Below, piece by piece: positions 1 to 9,900 of a stretch of 64,000 nucleotides of DNA (positions within the stretch are counted from its first letter, which is position 1; each line of letters starts with the position of its first letter). This DNA comes from Puniceicoccaceae bacterium (GTDB lineage: Bacteria; Verrucomicrobiota; Verrucomicrobiia; Opitutales; Coraliomargaritaceae). A model generated the notes under the pieces. It did not search any database. It was given only the letters and a program-made list of their open reading frames with translations, and was not told the origin of the DNA. The position numbers and the translations under genes are program-made. The stretch is taken from positions 21,999-85,998 of the forward strand of contig PBYS01000102.1 of NCBI GenBank assembly GCA_002729725.1, given 5' to 3'.

Positions 1-612
1 GGCGGCGGTGTCGGGGCATGTCTTGGTGCTTATATTAAGGAGAAGGGGAAGAACTTGGCGACCAAGGAGGACATTGCTGATATTACTGATCAGGTTGAAG
101 GCGTGAAGCAGGCATACCACCAAGACCTTGAAACCTTGAAAAATGAGTTGGCTCGGACGCTTGTAGTATCGCAGCAACAAATCGAAAAAGAAATTTCAGT
201 CTATTACGAATTATGCGAACTTCTTGGTGAAATTCGTGCAGAGTATTATCGTGTCATGCCCGGCTACCGGGGGATCGATCCTCCAAATGCGGAGCGCCAA
301 GAGGATTTCCGAGCGTTCAATCGTAAGCTAATGAGTCTTCAGGTTCTACTAGATCAGCGTTCCCCCTTCTACTCTCCTAAAATCAAAGAAAAGGCGTTTA
401 AGATTATGAATGTAGCATCTGAACGTTCGACAGATGGGATGTTAGCAGAGGGGCAAAGAATGACCGGCTTCTGGGGCAAAGAAGATCAGGTGCGCAAGGT
501 ATTTTTCGGTTTGCATGAAGAGCTATACGAACTCGTCCGATTGAGAATTGAAGAGTTGAAGATGCCTCCAGTGCAGCAGGTAAATGAGATGAGCCTCAAA
601 CTAGAAGCTTAA
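1..612 (+). CDS. Membrane/coiled-coil protein of restriction island, 5' partial
   Basis: The frame is open from base 1, so the true start lies upstream. The TTG at 55 need not be a start because the residues before it (a Gly-rich end of a probable membrane helix, then IKEKGKNLATKEDI) belong to the same protein. The KNLATKEDI signature followed by a long charged helix (about 65 residues, coiled-coil prone) is familiar from small single-pass membrane proteins of unknown function found in restriction islands. No catalytic motif is visible. It ends 22 bases before the first DUF262 gene, so it is probably the first visible member of the same operon. Function unknown; a membrane tether or sensor for the neighbouring nucleases is only a guess. 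Confidence 0.7.
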   Translation, partial: GGGVGACLGAYIKEKGKNLATKEDIADITDQVEGVKQAYHQDLETLKNELARTLVVSQQQIEKEISVYYELCELLGEIRAEYYRVMPGYRGIDPPNAERQEDFRAFNRKLMSLQVLLDQRSPFYSPKIKEKAFKIMNVASERSTDGMLAEGQRMTGFWGKEDQVRKVFFGLHEELYELVRLRIEELKMPPVQQVNEMSLKLEA

Positions 613-634
613 TTAGAAATAGTAGATTAAAAAG

Positions 635-2761
635 ATGCCCCCCTTCGCCGAAACACCAGTGCCTCCCATGCTCACTCTCCGCCAGATTGCAGGGTGGAGC
701 ACTGCGGTCGCTAACGGTGAAGATCAATCGCCGATCCGAGCCAGTGTGCCAGCATTACAACGCGGGTTGGTTTGGCAGCCGCAACAGGTAGAAATGCTGT
801 GGGATTCGATCCTTCGAGGCTTTCCTATTGGGGCGTTCGTCGTCTGCCAGAAAGTGGACGAGCAAGAGCGAGGGAAGGATGATCGTGTGACGCATCATCT
901 CCTTGACGGACAACAGCGCTGCAATGCAATCACGCTTGGTTTTAAAGACGTGTTTGAGAATCCGAAGCTGGCCTCAGGAGAGCACTCGGCGTCTTCCATC
1001 CTTTGGCTAGATCTAAACCCAAAATTGGACTCAAACAGCACTCGGAACTTCCTAACTCGAATTACCACTTTAGCGCACCCTTGGGGGTATCGAGGTAATG
1101 ATGATGCCGGATGTATCTCTACTTCTGCGATTCGAGACTCTCTCTGGAAAATTGGATTAAAGGATCTTTCATCTGCTGATTACGAACGGCCAAAGCCTGT
1201 CCAACTCTGGCCGCATGTGGCAATCGCTCCGATTCCGTTGGCATGGCTGTTAAACATTCAGGCTGAGGATCAAGTGACTTTCTGGGAGGCAGTCGACCGT
1301 CGGCTTGTTACAGAAGCATCCTACCCTTGGACTGCGAAGGCACGTGAGTTTTTGAGCGATCACTCTGACGAAGCGCAATCGCAACGTGATTACATCTTCC
1401 AAGGCATACAACGTGCAGCTGTGATTCGAATCATTGCCTTAGAAGCACCAGCTGAGATTTTAGAGGCTTCGAAGCAGGAAATTAGCCTTGGCCAAGAGCG
1501 AGAGAACATCTCGAATATTGAACACCTCTTTCAGCGTTTGAATCGTCAAGGCACACGCTTAGATGGAGAAGAGTTGGCCTATTCGATGATCAAGGCGTAT
1601 TGGCCTGAGATCGCAGATGACATCGATACAGTGGCTGAGGGGCTGATGCCACAAGCTCGGTTGGTATCGTTGGCTGTGCGGGCGGCATTGGTAACTGCTG
1701 AACAGGAACGACTGCCCCGGGTGATTGGGGTAAGTGCACTACGCAAGATGGTGAAGGCTGACACCGAGAAGCGAGACCTCATTCATCACTACATTACTAA
1801 GCGTTTAGAGGCGGCCTGTGAATTGGTAGGGAAATGGTTGCGCTATCACCCAGAGGACAAGCGAGAGGGGCTTTTGCCTGTGCATGTGACTAGCATCGCT
1901 CATGGCGCTCCGGATCTGTATTTGCTTTTATTAACTTTCGCAGAACGGACACAGTCGGGGGAAGTGACGAATGATGGATGGGATCGACTCCTACCGGGAT
2001 TGGTGACAGCCGTGCACTGGTTTGCAAAAGATAAAGCTAAAGTCGTCAACCGAATCTTCGTTGCCTGTCGGAATGAGATCTCTGTCGCAAACTTAAGGGA
2101 GGGCTTGGCCGATGCCATTGAGCCTGAGAAACTGAGCCCGATTCATACTCCCGAGAAAGTTCAAGCGTTTATTCGCTTTCCAGATAAGGATCTAAATAAA
2201 TGGAATTGGTGGCACTTAATTGAAGGTGATGGTTCACCTGATGAGCTGGCACAGCGGCAAGCCCAATGGTGGGACTTTCTCGGGTTTCGAGGGAACCGTG
2301 AATTGTTGCTTTATGTTCAGCGTGAGTTTTTGAATGATCGTTTCCACAACTATGATCCTGCACGTCGTGACTTATGGGAAGCGCACAATCGACCGTGGGA
2401 CTTTGATCACATCCTCGCCTATAAGTATTTTTATAACCGAAGAGGCGATAATACGTTCATGCGTGTTTGTGCGCAACTGGGGAATACAATTGGGAATCTA
2501 CGAGCCTGGCCGTTTGAAGACAATCGTTCGGATCAGTATGATACGGCAACGCAGAAGATCATCGATGACCGACTACTGAGCGCTAGTTTTGTGCTGCAAG
2601 AAGAATTACCTGCCTTCTCATTAGCGGATGAAGTTCGGAGTAAGGAACCAGCTGCCCGTGAATTTATTGGGAGCTGCCGCAGTCGGCTAATACGTATTTA
2701 TGAATCTTGGTATGAAGATTCACACATCGCGGAACTCTTAGCTCCCCAAGATAAACAATAA
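635..2761 (+). CDS. DUF262 / HNH nuclease, GmrSD-like (first of tandem pair)
   Basis: A 708-residue protein with an N-terminal DUF262 (ParB/GmrS-like) domain over about residues 1-300, including the hallmark D91-GQQR nucleotide-binding motif. The C-terminal region is DUF1524/HNH-like: a D-H-I motif at about 591-593, then G-N and an N-R pair at about 630-631. In known relatives (GmrSD, SspE, BrxU) the DUF262 part binds or hydrolyses NTP and the HNH part cuts modified or foreign DNA; that role here is by family analogy. The gene is 22 bases after the preceding ORF and 20 bases before a second DUF262 gene, so the two are probably co-transcribed. The HNH part is more divergent than in the next gene, so nuclease activity is less certain. 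Confidence 0.82.
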   Translation: MPPFAETPVPPMLTLRQIAGWSTAVANGEDQSPIRASVPALQRGLVWQPQQVEMLWDSILRGFPIGAFVVCQKVDEQERGKDDRVTHHLLDGQQRCNAITLGFKDVFENPKLASGEHSASSILWLDLNPKLDSNSTRNFLTRITTLAHPWGYRGNDDAGCISTSAIRDSLWKIGLKDLSSADYERPKPVQLWPHVAIAPIPLAWLLNIQAEDQVTFWEAVDRRLVTEASYPWTAKAREFLSDHSDEAQSQRDYIFQGIQRAAVIRIIALEAPAEILEASKQEISLGQERENISNIEHLFQRLNRQGTRLDGEELAYSMIKAYWPEIADDIDTVAEGLMPQARLVSLAVRAALVTAEQERLPRVIGVSALRKMVKADTEKRDLIHHYITKRLEAACELVGKWLRYHPEDKREGLLPVHVTSIAHGAPDLYLLLLTFAERTQSGEVTNDGWDRLLPGLVTAVHWFAKDKAKVVNRIFVACRNEISVANLREGLADAIEPEKLSPIHTPEKVQAFIRFPDKDLNKWNWWHLIEGDGSPDELAQRQAQWWDFLGFRGNRELLLYVQREFLNDRFHNYDPARRDLWEAHNRPWDFDHILAYKYFYNRRGDNTFMRVCAQLGNTIGNLRAWPFEDNRSDQYDTATQKIIDDRLLSASFVLQEELPAFSLADEVRSKEPAAREFIGSCRSRLIRIYESWYEDSHIAELLAPQDKQ

Positions 2762-2781
2762 ATTTAACCAACAACTACTTT

Positions 2782-4917
2782 ATGAAAATATCTACAATAC
2801 TCGATAAAATTGACGAGCATCAGCTCTTTGTCCCTGCCTTTCAACGTGAGTATGTTTGGAAGCGTGATGATGCAAAGCAACTGATTGATTCGCTGATCAA
2901 GGAATACCCAACTGGCACGATGCTGACGTGGGAGACGGCAAGCCCTCCCGAGTTAAAAGGGCCGCACAAGTATAGCTCTTCTCAAGGGGCGGTGAAGCTA
3001 TTGCTCGATGGGCAGCAGCGGATCACTACGCTCTATATGCTGATTCATGGCGAGATCCCTTCTTACTACACGGCACCGGAGATCATGAACGACACTCGGG
3101 GGCTTTATGTGAATGTAGAGACCTTGGAGCTGTCCTACTACATGAAAACCAAGATGGAGAATAAGCCTTTATGGTTGAACATCACTGAGATCTTTAAGCG
3201 TAACGTGCGTGCGAAAGACGTGGTGCGTGGGCTAGAGGCTTTAGGGGAAACAGTGGATCGCGATCGCGATGACCTTATTGATGATAATTTCACCGCCATT
3301 CACAATATCCTGGATCGGGAATTCCCGGAGCAGACCATCCCGGTCAAAGCGAATATTCGCGAGGCCATTGATATCTTTTATAAGGTGAATGCGAGTGGAG
3401 TGGCGCTCACCGATGCAGAACTAGCACTTGCGCAAATTTCGGGCTATTGGCCCGAGGCTCGGGATCTATTTAAGGCAAAACTCTCAAAGTTGAAGGCTGA
3501 TGGTTACGTCTTCAAATTAGACTTCCTTGTCTACGTTTTACTGGGATGCCTCTATCATCAGGGCTCTGAGATGAAGAAACTACATGACTCGGAGAACCGG
3601 GAACCTCTCATCGCAGCATGGAAGCAATTGGATGGTCAGATTTTGGATTACGTTGTGAATGTTTTGCGTTCGAAGGCATTCGTGGATCACACGCATGAGA
3701 TCAACTCGATCTATGCCTTAGTGACTATTATTGTTTACTGTTTCGACAAGGGAGGTGCCCATCTTTCGGAAGCGGAAATAAACAAGGTGGTGAAGTGGTT
3801 TTACTATTCTCAGATACGTGCCCGCTATGTGAGTCAACTGCCGCAGAAGTTAGATCGCGATTTACGCACGCTACAAGAGTCTTCAAGTCCCTTTGACGAT
3901 CTACTACAAGTAATCGCGGATGAGCGCCGACTAGAAGTGACGCCAGAAGAAATGGAGGGCCGTGCGATTGGACATCCACTGTTTAGCATGATGCGCTGGT
4001 ATCTAAAAAGTCGTGGAGCTGTCTGTCTAACGACGGGAGTGACCTTACGCCAAAACATGGGAGAGAAATATCAGCTGGAACTGGATCATATCTTTCCATA
4101 CTCACGCTTGAAAACAGCAGGCTATGGAAAAGGAAATCGCGTAAAGTATGCCTTGGCTCAGGAGTTCACCAACCGGGCTATATTGACCCAAGTCGCCAAT
4201 CGAAAAAAATCAGCTGCGCCTGCGGTTAGCTATTTAACTTCTGTAGTCGAAAATTTCCCGAAGTCGCTAAAGCTACAATGTATCCCGGAAGATACTGAGC
4301 TATGGCAATTGGAGAAGTATGAATCATTTTTAGCGACACGCCGTAAGATGCTGGCAACTGAACTGAATCGTTTCCTTGAAGGGATTACTCTAACTGAAGA
4401 AACGGAGACTCCTATCTCAATCGAAGAGCTCATAGCAGATGGGGAGAGTGATGAACTGGAATTCAAATCGACTCTGCGCTGGGATTTACGCGAAGGTAAG
4501 CTGAATAAGAAACTCGAAGAAGTCATACTTAAAACGGTGGCAGCCTTTGCGAATTCAGACGGTGGCACCCTACTCGTTGGCGTGGATGATGCAGGTAATA
4601 TTCTAGGGCTGGATAACGACTATACGTCACTAGGCGATGCAGACAAAGATAAGTTCGAAATGCATCTAAGGAATTTGATCGCAAATGCATACGGCAAGTC
4701 ATTCGCAGCGACTAAAGTGAAGATTCGCTTCCCACAGGTGAATGGTCTGGAGATTTGTCAGGTCGACACTCAAGAAGCAAGTGAACCGCTCATTCTAGCG
4801 ACAACTGATAAGAGCGGTCAAAAGGTGGAGAAGTTCTTTGTCCGAAATGGCAATGCCTCCCATGAGATGCCAATGAGTCAGATGAACAGCTATATGAAGG
4901 GGCGCTTTACCTCTTAG
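2782..4917 (+). CDS. DUF262-HNH-AlbA_2 fusion protein (GmrSD-like nuclease with Schlafen-type domain)
   Basis: A 711-residue, three-part protein. Residues 1-300 are DUF262, with QREYVW near the N-terminus and D76-GQQR. Residues about 400-500 are a DUF1524-type HNH nuclease (L434-DHIFPYS followed by an N-R-A-I-L stretch and a conserved N). Residues about 550-705 are an AlbA_2/Schlafen-like domain (ESDELEFKST at about 555, then FANSDGGTLLVGVDDAG). AlbA_2 domains bind nucleic acid and, in Schlafen relatives, can cut RNA; no activity can be assigned here. It is the second DUF262 gene in a row and ends 2 bases before the next ORF. The fusion suggests one polypeptide combining NTP-controlled DNA cleavage with a second nucleic-acid-binding module. 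Confidence 0.85.
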   Translation: MKISTILDKIDEHQLFVPAFQREYVWKRDDAKQLIDSLIKEYPTGTMLTWETASPPELKGPHKYSSSQGAVKLLLDGQQRITTLYMLIHGEIPSYYTAPEIMNDTRGLYVNVETLELSYYMKTKMENKPLWLNITEIFKRNVRAKDVVRGLEALGETVDRDRDDLIDDNFTAIHNILDREFPEQTIPVKANIREAIDIFYKVNASGVALTDAELALAQISGYWPEARDLFKAKLSKLKADGYVFKLDFLVYVLLGCLYHQGSEMKKLHDSENREPLIAAWKQLDGQILDYVVNVLRSKAFVDHTHEINSIYALVTIIVYCFDKGGAHLSEAEINKVVKWFYYSQIRARYVSQLPQKLDRDLRTLQESSSPFDDLLQVIADERRLEVTPEEMEGRAIGHPLFSMMRWYLKSRGAVCLTTGVTLRQNMGEKYQLELDHIFPYSRLKTAGYGKGNRVKYALAQEFTNRAILTQVANRKKSAAPAVSYLTSVVENFPKSLKLQCIPEDTELWQLEKYESFLATRRKMLATELNRFLEGITLTEETETPISIEELIADGESDELEFKSTLRWDLREGKLNKKLEEVILKTVAAFANSDGGTLLVGVDDAGNILGLDNDYTSLGDADKDKFEMHLRNLIANAYGKSFAATKVKIRFPQVNGLEICQVDTQEASEPLILATTDKSGQKVEKFFVRNGNASHEMPMSQMNSYMKGRFTS

Positions 4918-4919
4918 AT

Positions 4920-6257
4920 ATGAATCCCTTATTACTTAAAAGAGCTCCCGGAGTGAAAACCACGATTTCGACCGTATTTGCAGTGTTCGCGTTGGCTTCT
5001 TCTGTTAGTGGTTACAGATTGGGAAAGGTTGCTCTAGGACTAAAAGCTATAAATGAAGAGATAGCTCAGCGTGAGCAAGTCTCAGAGCCTACACAAATAG
5101 AAGATCTACGATACATTGAAGTCGAATCGATCGATGGACGGAAGTTAGAGGCGGAAGTTATCGAGCATGATGGTGAAACGCTTAAGTTTTACAGCATGGC
5201 GGCCAAGCAGGAGTATGAGGTGAGTTTTGATCGGCTATCTGATAAGACACAGAAATTATTGAGAGAAGAAATTCCGACCAGATTTCTAGATTTGCCACAA
5301 GGGTGGGCGGATAAAAGTCATAATGGCGAAGAGGCGAATGCAGTTGAAGATGTGCTCACTGGGTTGAGCATTGATAAGGTGCATATCGACATCAAGGACT
5401 ATGACTCCAAGGAGAGAGCAAAATATTATAGATTAAGGGAAAGTCGTGGGATGATGTCGTCGAATGAACTATTAGAGTCCTTCGTCTGCCTTCCCAATTC
5501 CGATCGCTTTCCAGTCGAGGCACTGCGTGGTGACTTGCTGGGAGAAAAGACTTCGTTGTATGGGGCTATAGAATACTTAATGCCATTACATGAGGCAGAT
5601 TTGGCTTTGAAGGGCGTCGTTGAACAACCTTCTTCTCAGATGATTATCTGCCCAGGGTTTCCTGATAAAGCGTTCAAACTACATCTTTACCCAATCAAAA
5701 AAGAATATCGAGAAGAGTATGGAGTTAATGATGAAAGCAAGATTAGCGGTTATAATTCGATTGGTCTTGCTGTTGATGGCCGCAGGCAAGTTGTAGCGGT
5801 TCAGTTGAACCGGACGACGGATGTGGCCGATTTGCCCAGTGCTCCCTATGGTTCTAACGGCCATAGGTTATTTAACTTTCTAGAATACAAAAAAAGTGCA
5901 ACCGAAAGCGGCGGTGTTAGTATTCGTGGTGATATAGGCACGGGCTCCGATTTGACTCTTTACAAGACGCGTCCCCAACTTGGTTTTTATCTCTTTAAAG
6001 TGGATCAATTCTCAAGCAAGAAGCCAGTCATAGCTATTCGCAAAAGCTTCCGTAGTGATCGAAGACTAGAAAATTATAGTATGCTCATGTTACATGCGAA
6101 TTTAGGACGCATCATATTATATAACATCGAAAAGAACTGGCTGCTTCAAGAAAGTGATGAATTTAAGCGAATCGATTCGATCGACATGGACGAATTACTT
6201 GAGATTCGCGATAAATTAAAAGCGCTTCCATCTGAAGGAAACGATCAACCCTTTTAA
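4920..6257 (+). CDS. Unknown membrane-anchored protein with SHD1-like domain
   Basis: A 445-residue protein not recognised as a whole. Residues about 13-35 are hydrophobic (TISTVFAVFALASSVSG) and could be a membrane anchor or signal. Residues about 58-110 resemble the SHD1 (SLA1 homology 1) module common in Planctomycetes and Verrucomicrobia: E-S-I-D-G-R-K-L-E-A-E-V, then F-D-R-L-S and L-R-E-E. The remaining 330 residues show no motif I know. It starts 2 bases after the DUF262-AlbA_2 gene and ends 10 bases before the next gene, so it is embedded in the restriction operon. SHD1 modules normally occur in secreted or enzyme-linked proteins of these phyla, so finding one here is unusual. Function unknown. 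Confidence 0.65.
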   Translation: MNPLLLKRAPGVKTTISTVFAVFALASSVSGYRLGKVALGLKAINEEIAQREQVSEPTQIEDLRYIEVESIDGRKLEAEVIEHDGETLKFYSMAAKQEYEVSFDRLSDKTQKLLREEIPTRFLDLPQGWADKSHNGEEANAVEDVLTGLSIDKVHIDIKDYDSKERAKYYRLRESRGMMSSNELLESFVCLPNSDRFPVEALRGDLLGEKTSLYGAIEYLMPLHEADLALKGVVEQPSSQMIICPGFPDKAFKLHLYPIKKEYREEYGVNDESKISGYNSIGLAVDGRRQVVAVQLNRTTDVADLPSAPYGSNGHRLFNFLEYKKSATESGGVSIRGDIGTGSDLTLYKTRPQLGFYLFKVDQFSSKKPVIAIRKSFRSDRRLENYSMLMLHANLGRIILYNIEKNWLLQESDEFKRIDSIDMDELLEIRDKLKALPSEGNDQPF

Positions 6258-6267
6258 CCCGTTTTCA

Positions 6268-6927
6268 ATGAATCCAGCAGAATCCCAACATCTTGAATAC
6301 AAACGTGAGCTGAGCGATGGCTTGGAACGCGAGGTCGTGGCCTTTCTCAACCATCGGGATGGCGGGCAGATTCATGTCGGGATCGATGATGCGGGCACGG
6401 TGGTCGGCTTGACCGATCCGGATGGGGATCAGCTCAATTCTGAAAATAAGGAGTTGATGCGCATCTTCCGTGACTTGGAAATGGTCGAGTATCTCGGCTC
6501 AGGCATGCCCCGGATCTTGCGTGTTTACCCGAAAGAGTGTTTCCGGTTTACGGAGAATTTTACGCGTATGGTCTTCGTATCGGCCGAACCAAGTGTCGGA
6601 GAGGCGCCACCAGAAACGTCGGAGACAGCGTCGGAGAGGGGTAAGGTAGAAAATGAGGTAGAGAGTAAGGTAGAAACGCCACCAGAAACGTCGAAGACTA
6701 CCCCAAAGACGACCCCAAAGACTACCCCAAAGACTACCCCAAAGACGACTTCGGAGCGATTGCTGAAAATCCTGAAGCAACAGCCAGGGATAGGTCGGAC
6801 CGAGCTGGCCGCTCAGTTGGGAATGACTACGGACGGCGTGAAATACCATCTGAACCGGCTCAGAGACGAGGAGCGTATCCAACATAAGGGCTCCACTCGC
6901 GGCGGTCACTGGGAGGTTTTAAAATGA
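6268..6927 (+). CDS. AlbA_2 / winged-helix ATP-binding protein (COG2865-like) with internal deletion
   Basis: A 219-residue protein. Residues 1-55 are the start of an AlbA_2 domain (FLNHRDGGQIHVGIDDAG). The sequence then jumps directly to NKELMRIFRDLEMVEYLGSG, which in full-length COG2865 proteins (roughly 400-500 residues) is the late ATPase-like segment near the C-terminus. The end is a winged helix (about 165-219, finishing HWEVLK). The middle, about 200 residues, is therefore missing, with the join near base 6440. A Thr/Pro/Lys linker encoded by 12-base tandem repeats precedes the winged helix. It overlaps hsdR by 4 bases (ATGA), the usual position of such genes in type I restriction operons. 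The frame is intact, so it may still act as a DNA-binding regulator, but the ATPase is probably lost. Confidence 0.72.
   Translation: MNPAESQHLEYKRELSDGLEREVVAFLNHRDGGQIHVGIDDAGTVVGLTDPDGDQLNSENKELMRIFRDLEMVEYLGSGMPRILRVYPKECFRFTENFTRMVFVSAEPSVGEAPPETSETASERGKVENEVESKVETPPETSKTTPKTTPKTTPKTTPKTTSERLLKILKQQPGIGRTELAAQLGMTTDGVKYHLNRLRDEERIQHKGSTRGGHWEVLK
6694..6763 (+). repeat. 12-base tandem repeat inside linker (PKTT units)
   Basis: Five full copies of AAGACTACCCCA (the second has G for T at position 6) and one partial copy, in frame, encoding repeating K-T-T-P. Since the unit is a multiple of three, copy number can change without breaking the frame. Related PKTTQETR coding occurs in the remnant at about 14205-14235. 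Confidence 0.9.
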
Positions 6928-9900
6928 AGAAGCCTACGAACAAATACAAAATCGACGAGCGCAACCACGTCGAACTCCCCCTACTCGATCAGCTGCGTGG
7001 GCTGGACTGGGAGGTGCTGGACTTGGGCCTGGAGCAAAAGCCGCAGGATAGCCATCGGGAAAATTTCGCAGAGGCGGTCATGCTCCCTGTCCTACGGGAG
7101 CAATTGATGGTGATCAATCCTTGGCTGGAATTGGATCAGGTGGAGTCGGTGGTCAAGTCACTCACCGCCAGCTTCCCGGGGACGAATCTGCTCAAGAATA
7201 ATCAGTTTGTGCTCCAGCTCTTGCATGAGGGCGTCAGTGTGTCGGAGAACCGAGTCACGGGGGAACAGAGCCCTTCGGTTCGCTACATCGACTACAAGGA
7301 TGTTTCGAAGAATCGATACATCGCAGTCTGCCAGTTTAAGCAGCGCATCCGTGGCACGGAGCATCACATCATCCCGGATGTGGTCTTGTTTCTAAATGGC
7401 CTGCCGGTGGCGGTGATCGAATGCAAGTCGCCCAAGGTGAAGGATGCCATCCCTGAAGCGATTGATCAGATGCTGCGCTACAGTGAGCAACGCGGCGCGA
7501 GGGGCGAAGGCAATGCCTCGCTCTTTTACTACAATCAGATCGTGGTGGCGACCTGTCGGCAGGAAGCAAAGTTTGGCACGATCAGCACCCACACGGAAAA
7601 GTATTTTTATCGCTGGGCAGACCCCTACCCTCGTAAACTGGAAGAGCTGGAGCATGGCACCAGCAGCCCCAACGATCAGCAACGTCTCGTCGCCGGGATG
7701 TTTGACCACAAGAACCTGTTGGACCTGATTCGCACCTTCACCCTCTTCTCGACCAACGACAAGGGGGAGATGATTAAGATCGTCGGGCGTTATCAGCAAT
7801 TCCGTGCGGTCAAACTGGCCGTCGCACGCTTGCTGACGGGGAAGACACCTCGTAAGTGTGGCGGCATCGTCTGGCACACTCAGGGCTCTGGCAAATCACT
7901 GACCATGATGTTCATGGTGCGGGAAATGTATCGGCACGCGAAGCTGGCCAACTGGAAGGTGATCTTTGTCACCGACCGCACCCAACTAGAAGAGCAACTG
8001 AGTGAGACCAGTCAGAGCATCGGCTACACGGTGAAGATCGCGAACAGCATTAATCGCCTCAAGGAACTGCTGCGGGCGGAGACCTCGGATCTGGTGATGG
8101 CCATGATCCATAAATTCCGGGAGAAGGACATGGAGCAAGCCTTCCCGGAATTAAACACCAGCCCCAATATTTTGGTAATGACGGATGAAGCCCACCGTTC
8201 GCAATACAAGATGCTCGGAGCCAATCTGGACAAGGGACTACCGAATGCCACCAAGATCGGCTACACGGGCACTCCGATCGATGCGACAGAGCGATGGTTC
8301 GGCGATTACATCGACAAATACACCATGCGCCAAGCCATCGATGATGGTGTGACGCTGGAAATCGTCTACGAGGGGCGCACACATACCTCCTGCGTAAAGG
8401 ACGCGGACGGGATGGATGCCACCTTCAAGAATGTCTTTAAAGATTACACGGCGGAGGAATGCCTCGAAATTCTGGGCTACGGCTCAAAGGTCGCCTACCT
8501 GGAGGCGGACTCGACCGTTGAGGCCAAGGCGAAGGATATGGTCGCGCACTATCTCACGCATGTGTATCCCAATGGGTATAAGGCGCAGATCGTGGCCACC
8601 TCGCGCGAGGCTGCGGTTCGCTACAAAAAGCACGTGGATGATGCCCTGGCCGAGCAGTTGGCCGAACTGAAGACTGAAAATCCGGAAGGCCTGAATGCCG
8701 AGCAATTGGAACAACTCAAGCAGCTGCAAACCGATGTCATCATTTCGTCGGGGCATAACGACTTCCCCCACCTAAAAGCGTATGCAGACGCTGGGACTCA
8801 CGAGAAGAGCATTAAGAGCTTTAAGCTCTCGTTTGGCGCAGAGGATGAAGGTGTGAGTGGGAGCATGGGCATTCTGATCGTGAACAATATGCTCCTGACC
8901 GGCTTTGACGCCCCGGTGGAACAAGTGATGTATCTCGACAAGGTGGTGACCAATCATGGGCTGCTACAAGCGATTGCCCGGGTGAACCGTGTCGGAGGCG
9001 AAGCAAAGGAGAAAGGCTTCGTGGTCGACTATGTCGGCATCGGGTCGGATCTAAAGAAAGCGATCGATGCCTACGAAGACCGGGAACAGAAGGAAGTGCT
9101 CAATGCCCTCAGCTTCCCGGAGGATGAATATCAGGATCTAGTCGCGAGTCATCAAGCGATCTTAACCCTACTCGAAACGAACGGCCTGACCGACTTAACG
9201 GATACCGATGCGTTCTACGATCTATTCTACGACGAAGACCTACGCTTCGACTACATGGATGCCTTCCGGAAGTTTACCAGGTGTCTGAACTTGGTCTATC
9301 CATCCAAGGAGGCGCTTAATTTCGTCAGCGATTACAACGCCTTGGCTGCGGTGAATGTGATGGCATCCAAACACCTCCGGGATGAGCGCTTGAGCATGAA
9401 GGGCATCCCACCAAAGTTGCGCGGGATCACCGACCAGTATTTGGAATCAAAAGGCATCGACCCAAAGATTAAGCCGATCTCGATTCTGGATGATGATTTT
9501 GAAAAGCAAGTCGGCAAGCGCAGCCGCACCAAGACTAAGGCAGCTGAGATCGAGCATGCGATCCGGCACCACCTGGATATCGATCTGGATGATGATCCGG
9601 ACCTGCAAGCCTCCTTTGCCGAAGCACTGGCACAGATTTTCAAAGACTTCCAAGATAACTGGAAGAAGATCTACGAGGAGCTGGAGAAGCTGCGCCAGCG
9701 CATCATCAACGCCAGCAAGGAAGAAACCTACGGCCTGCATCGCAAGAAGGAGATGCCCTTCTTCCGCCGCTTTAAGCTCGAAATCTTCGGTAAGACGCCT
9801 GATGTGGACATGGGATTTACAGAACAGGCGGCCGCGCCAAGCCAAGCCCCCTTCAATATGAGCGAGGAAGATCAAATCTCGTTGCTAGTTTCACTCACGA

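Noticed and set aside
7392..9875. Several minus-strand open frames of 95-160 codons inside hsdR
   Set aside because: They are shadows of a motif-complete hsdR.
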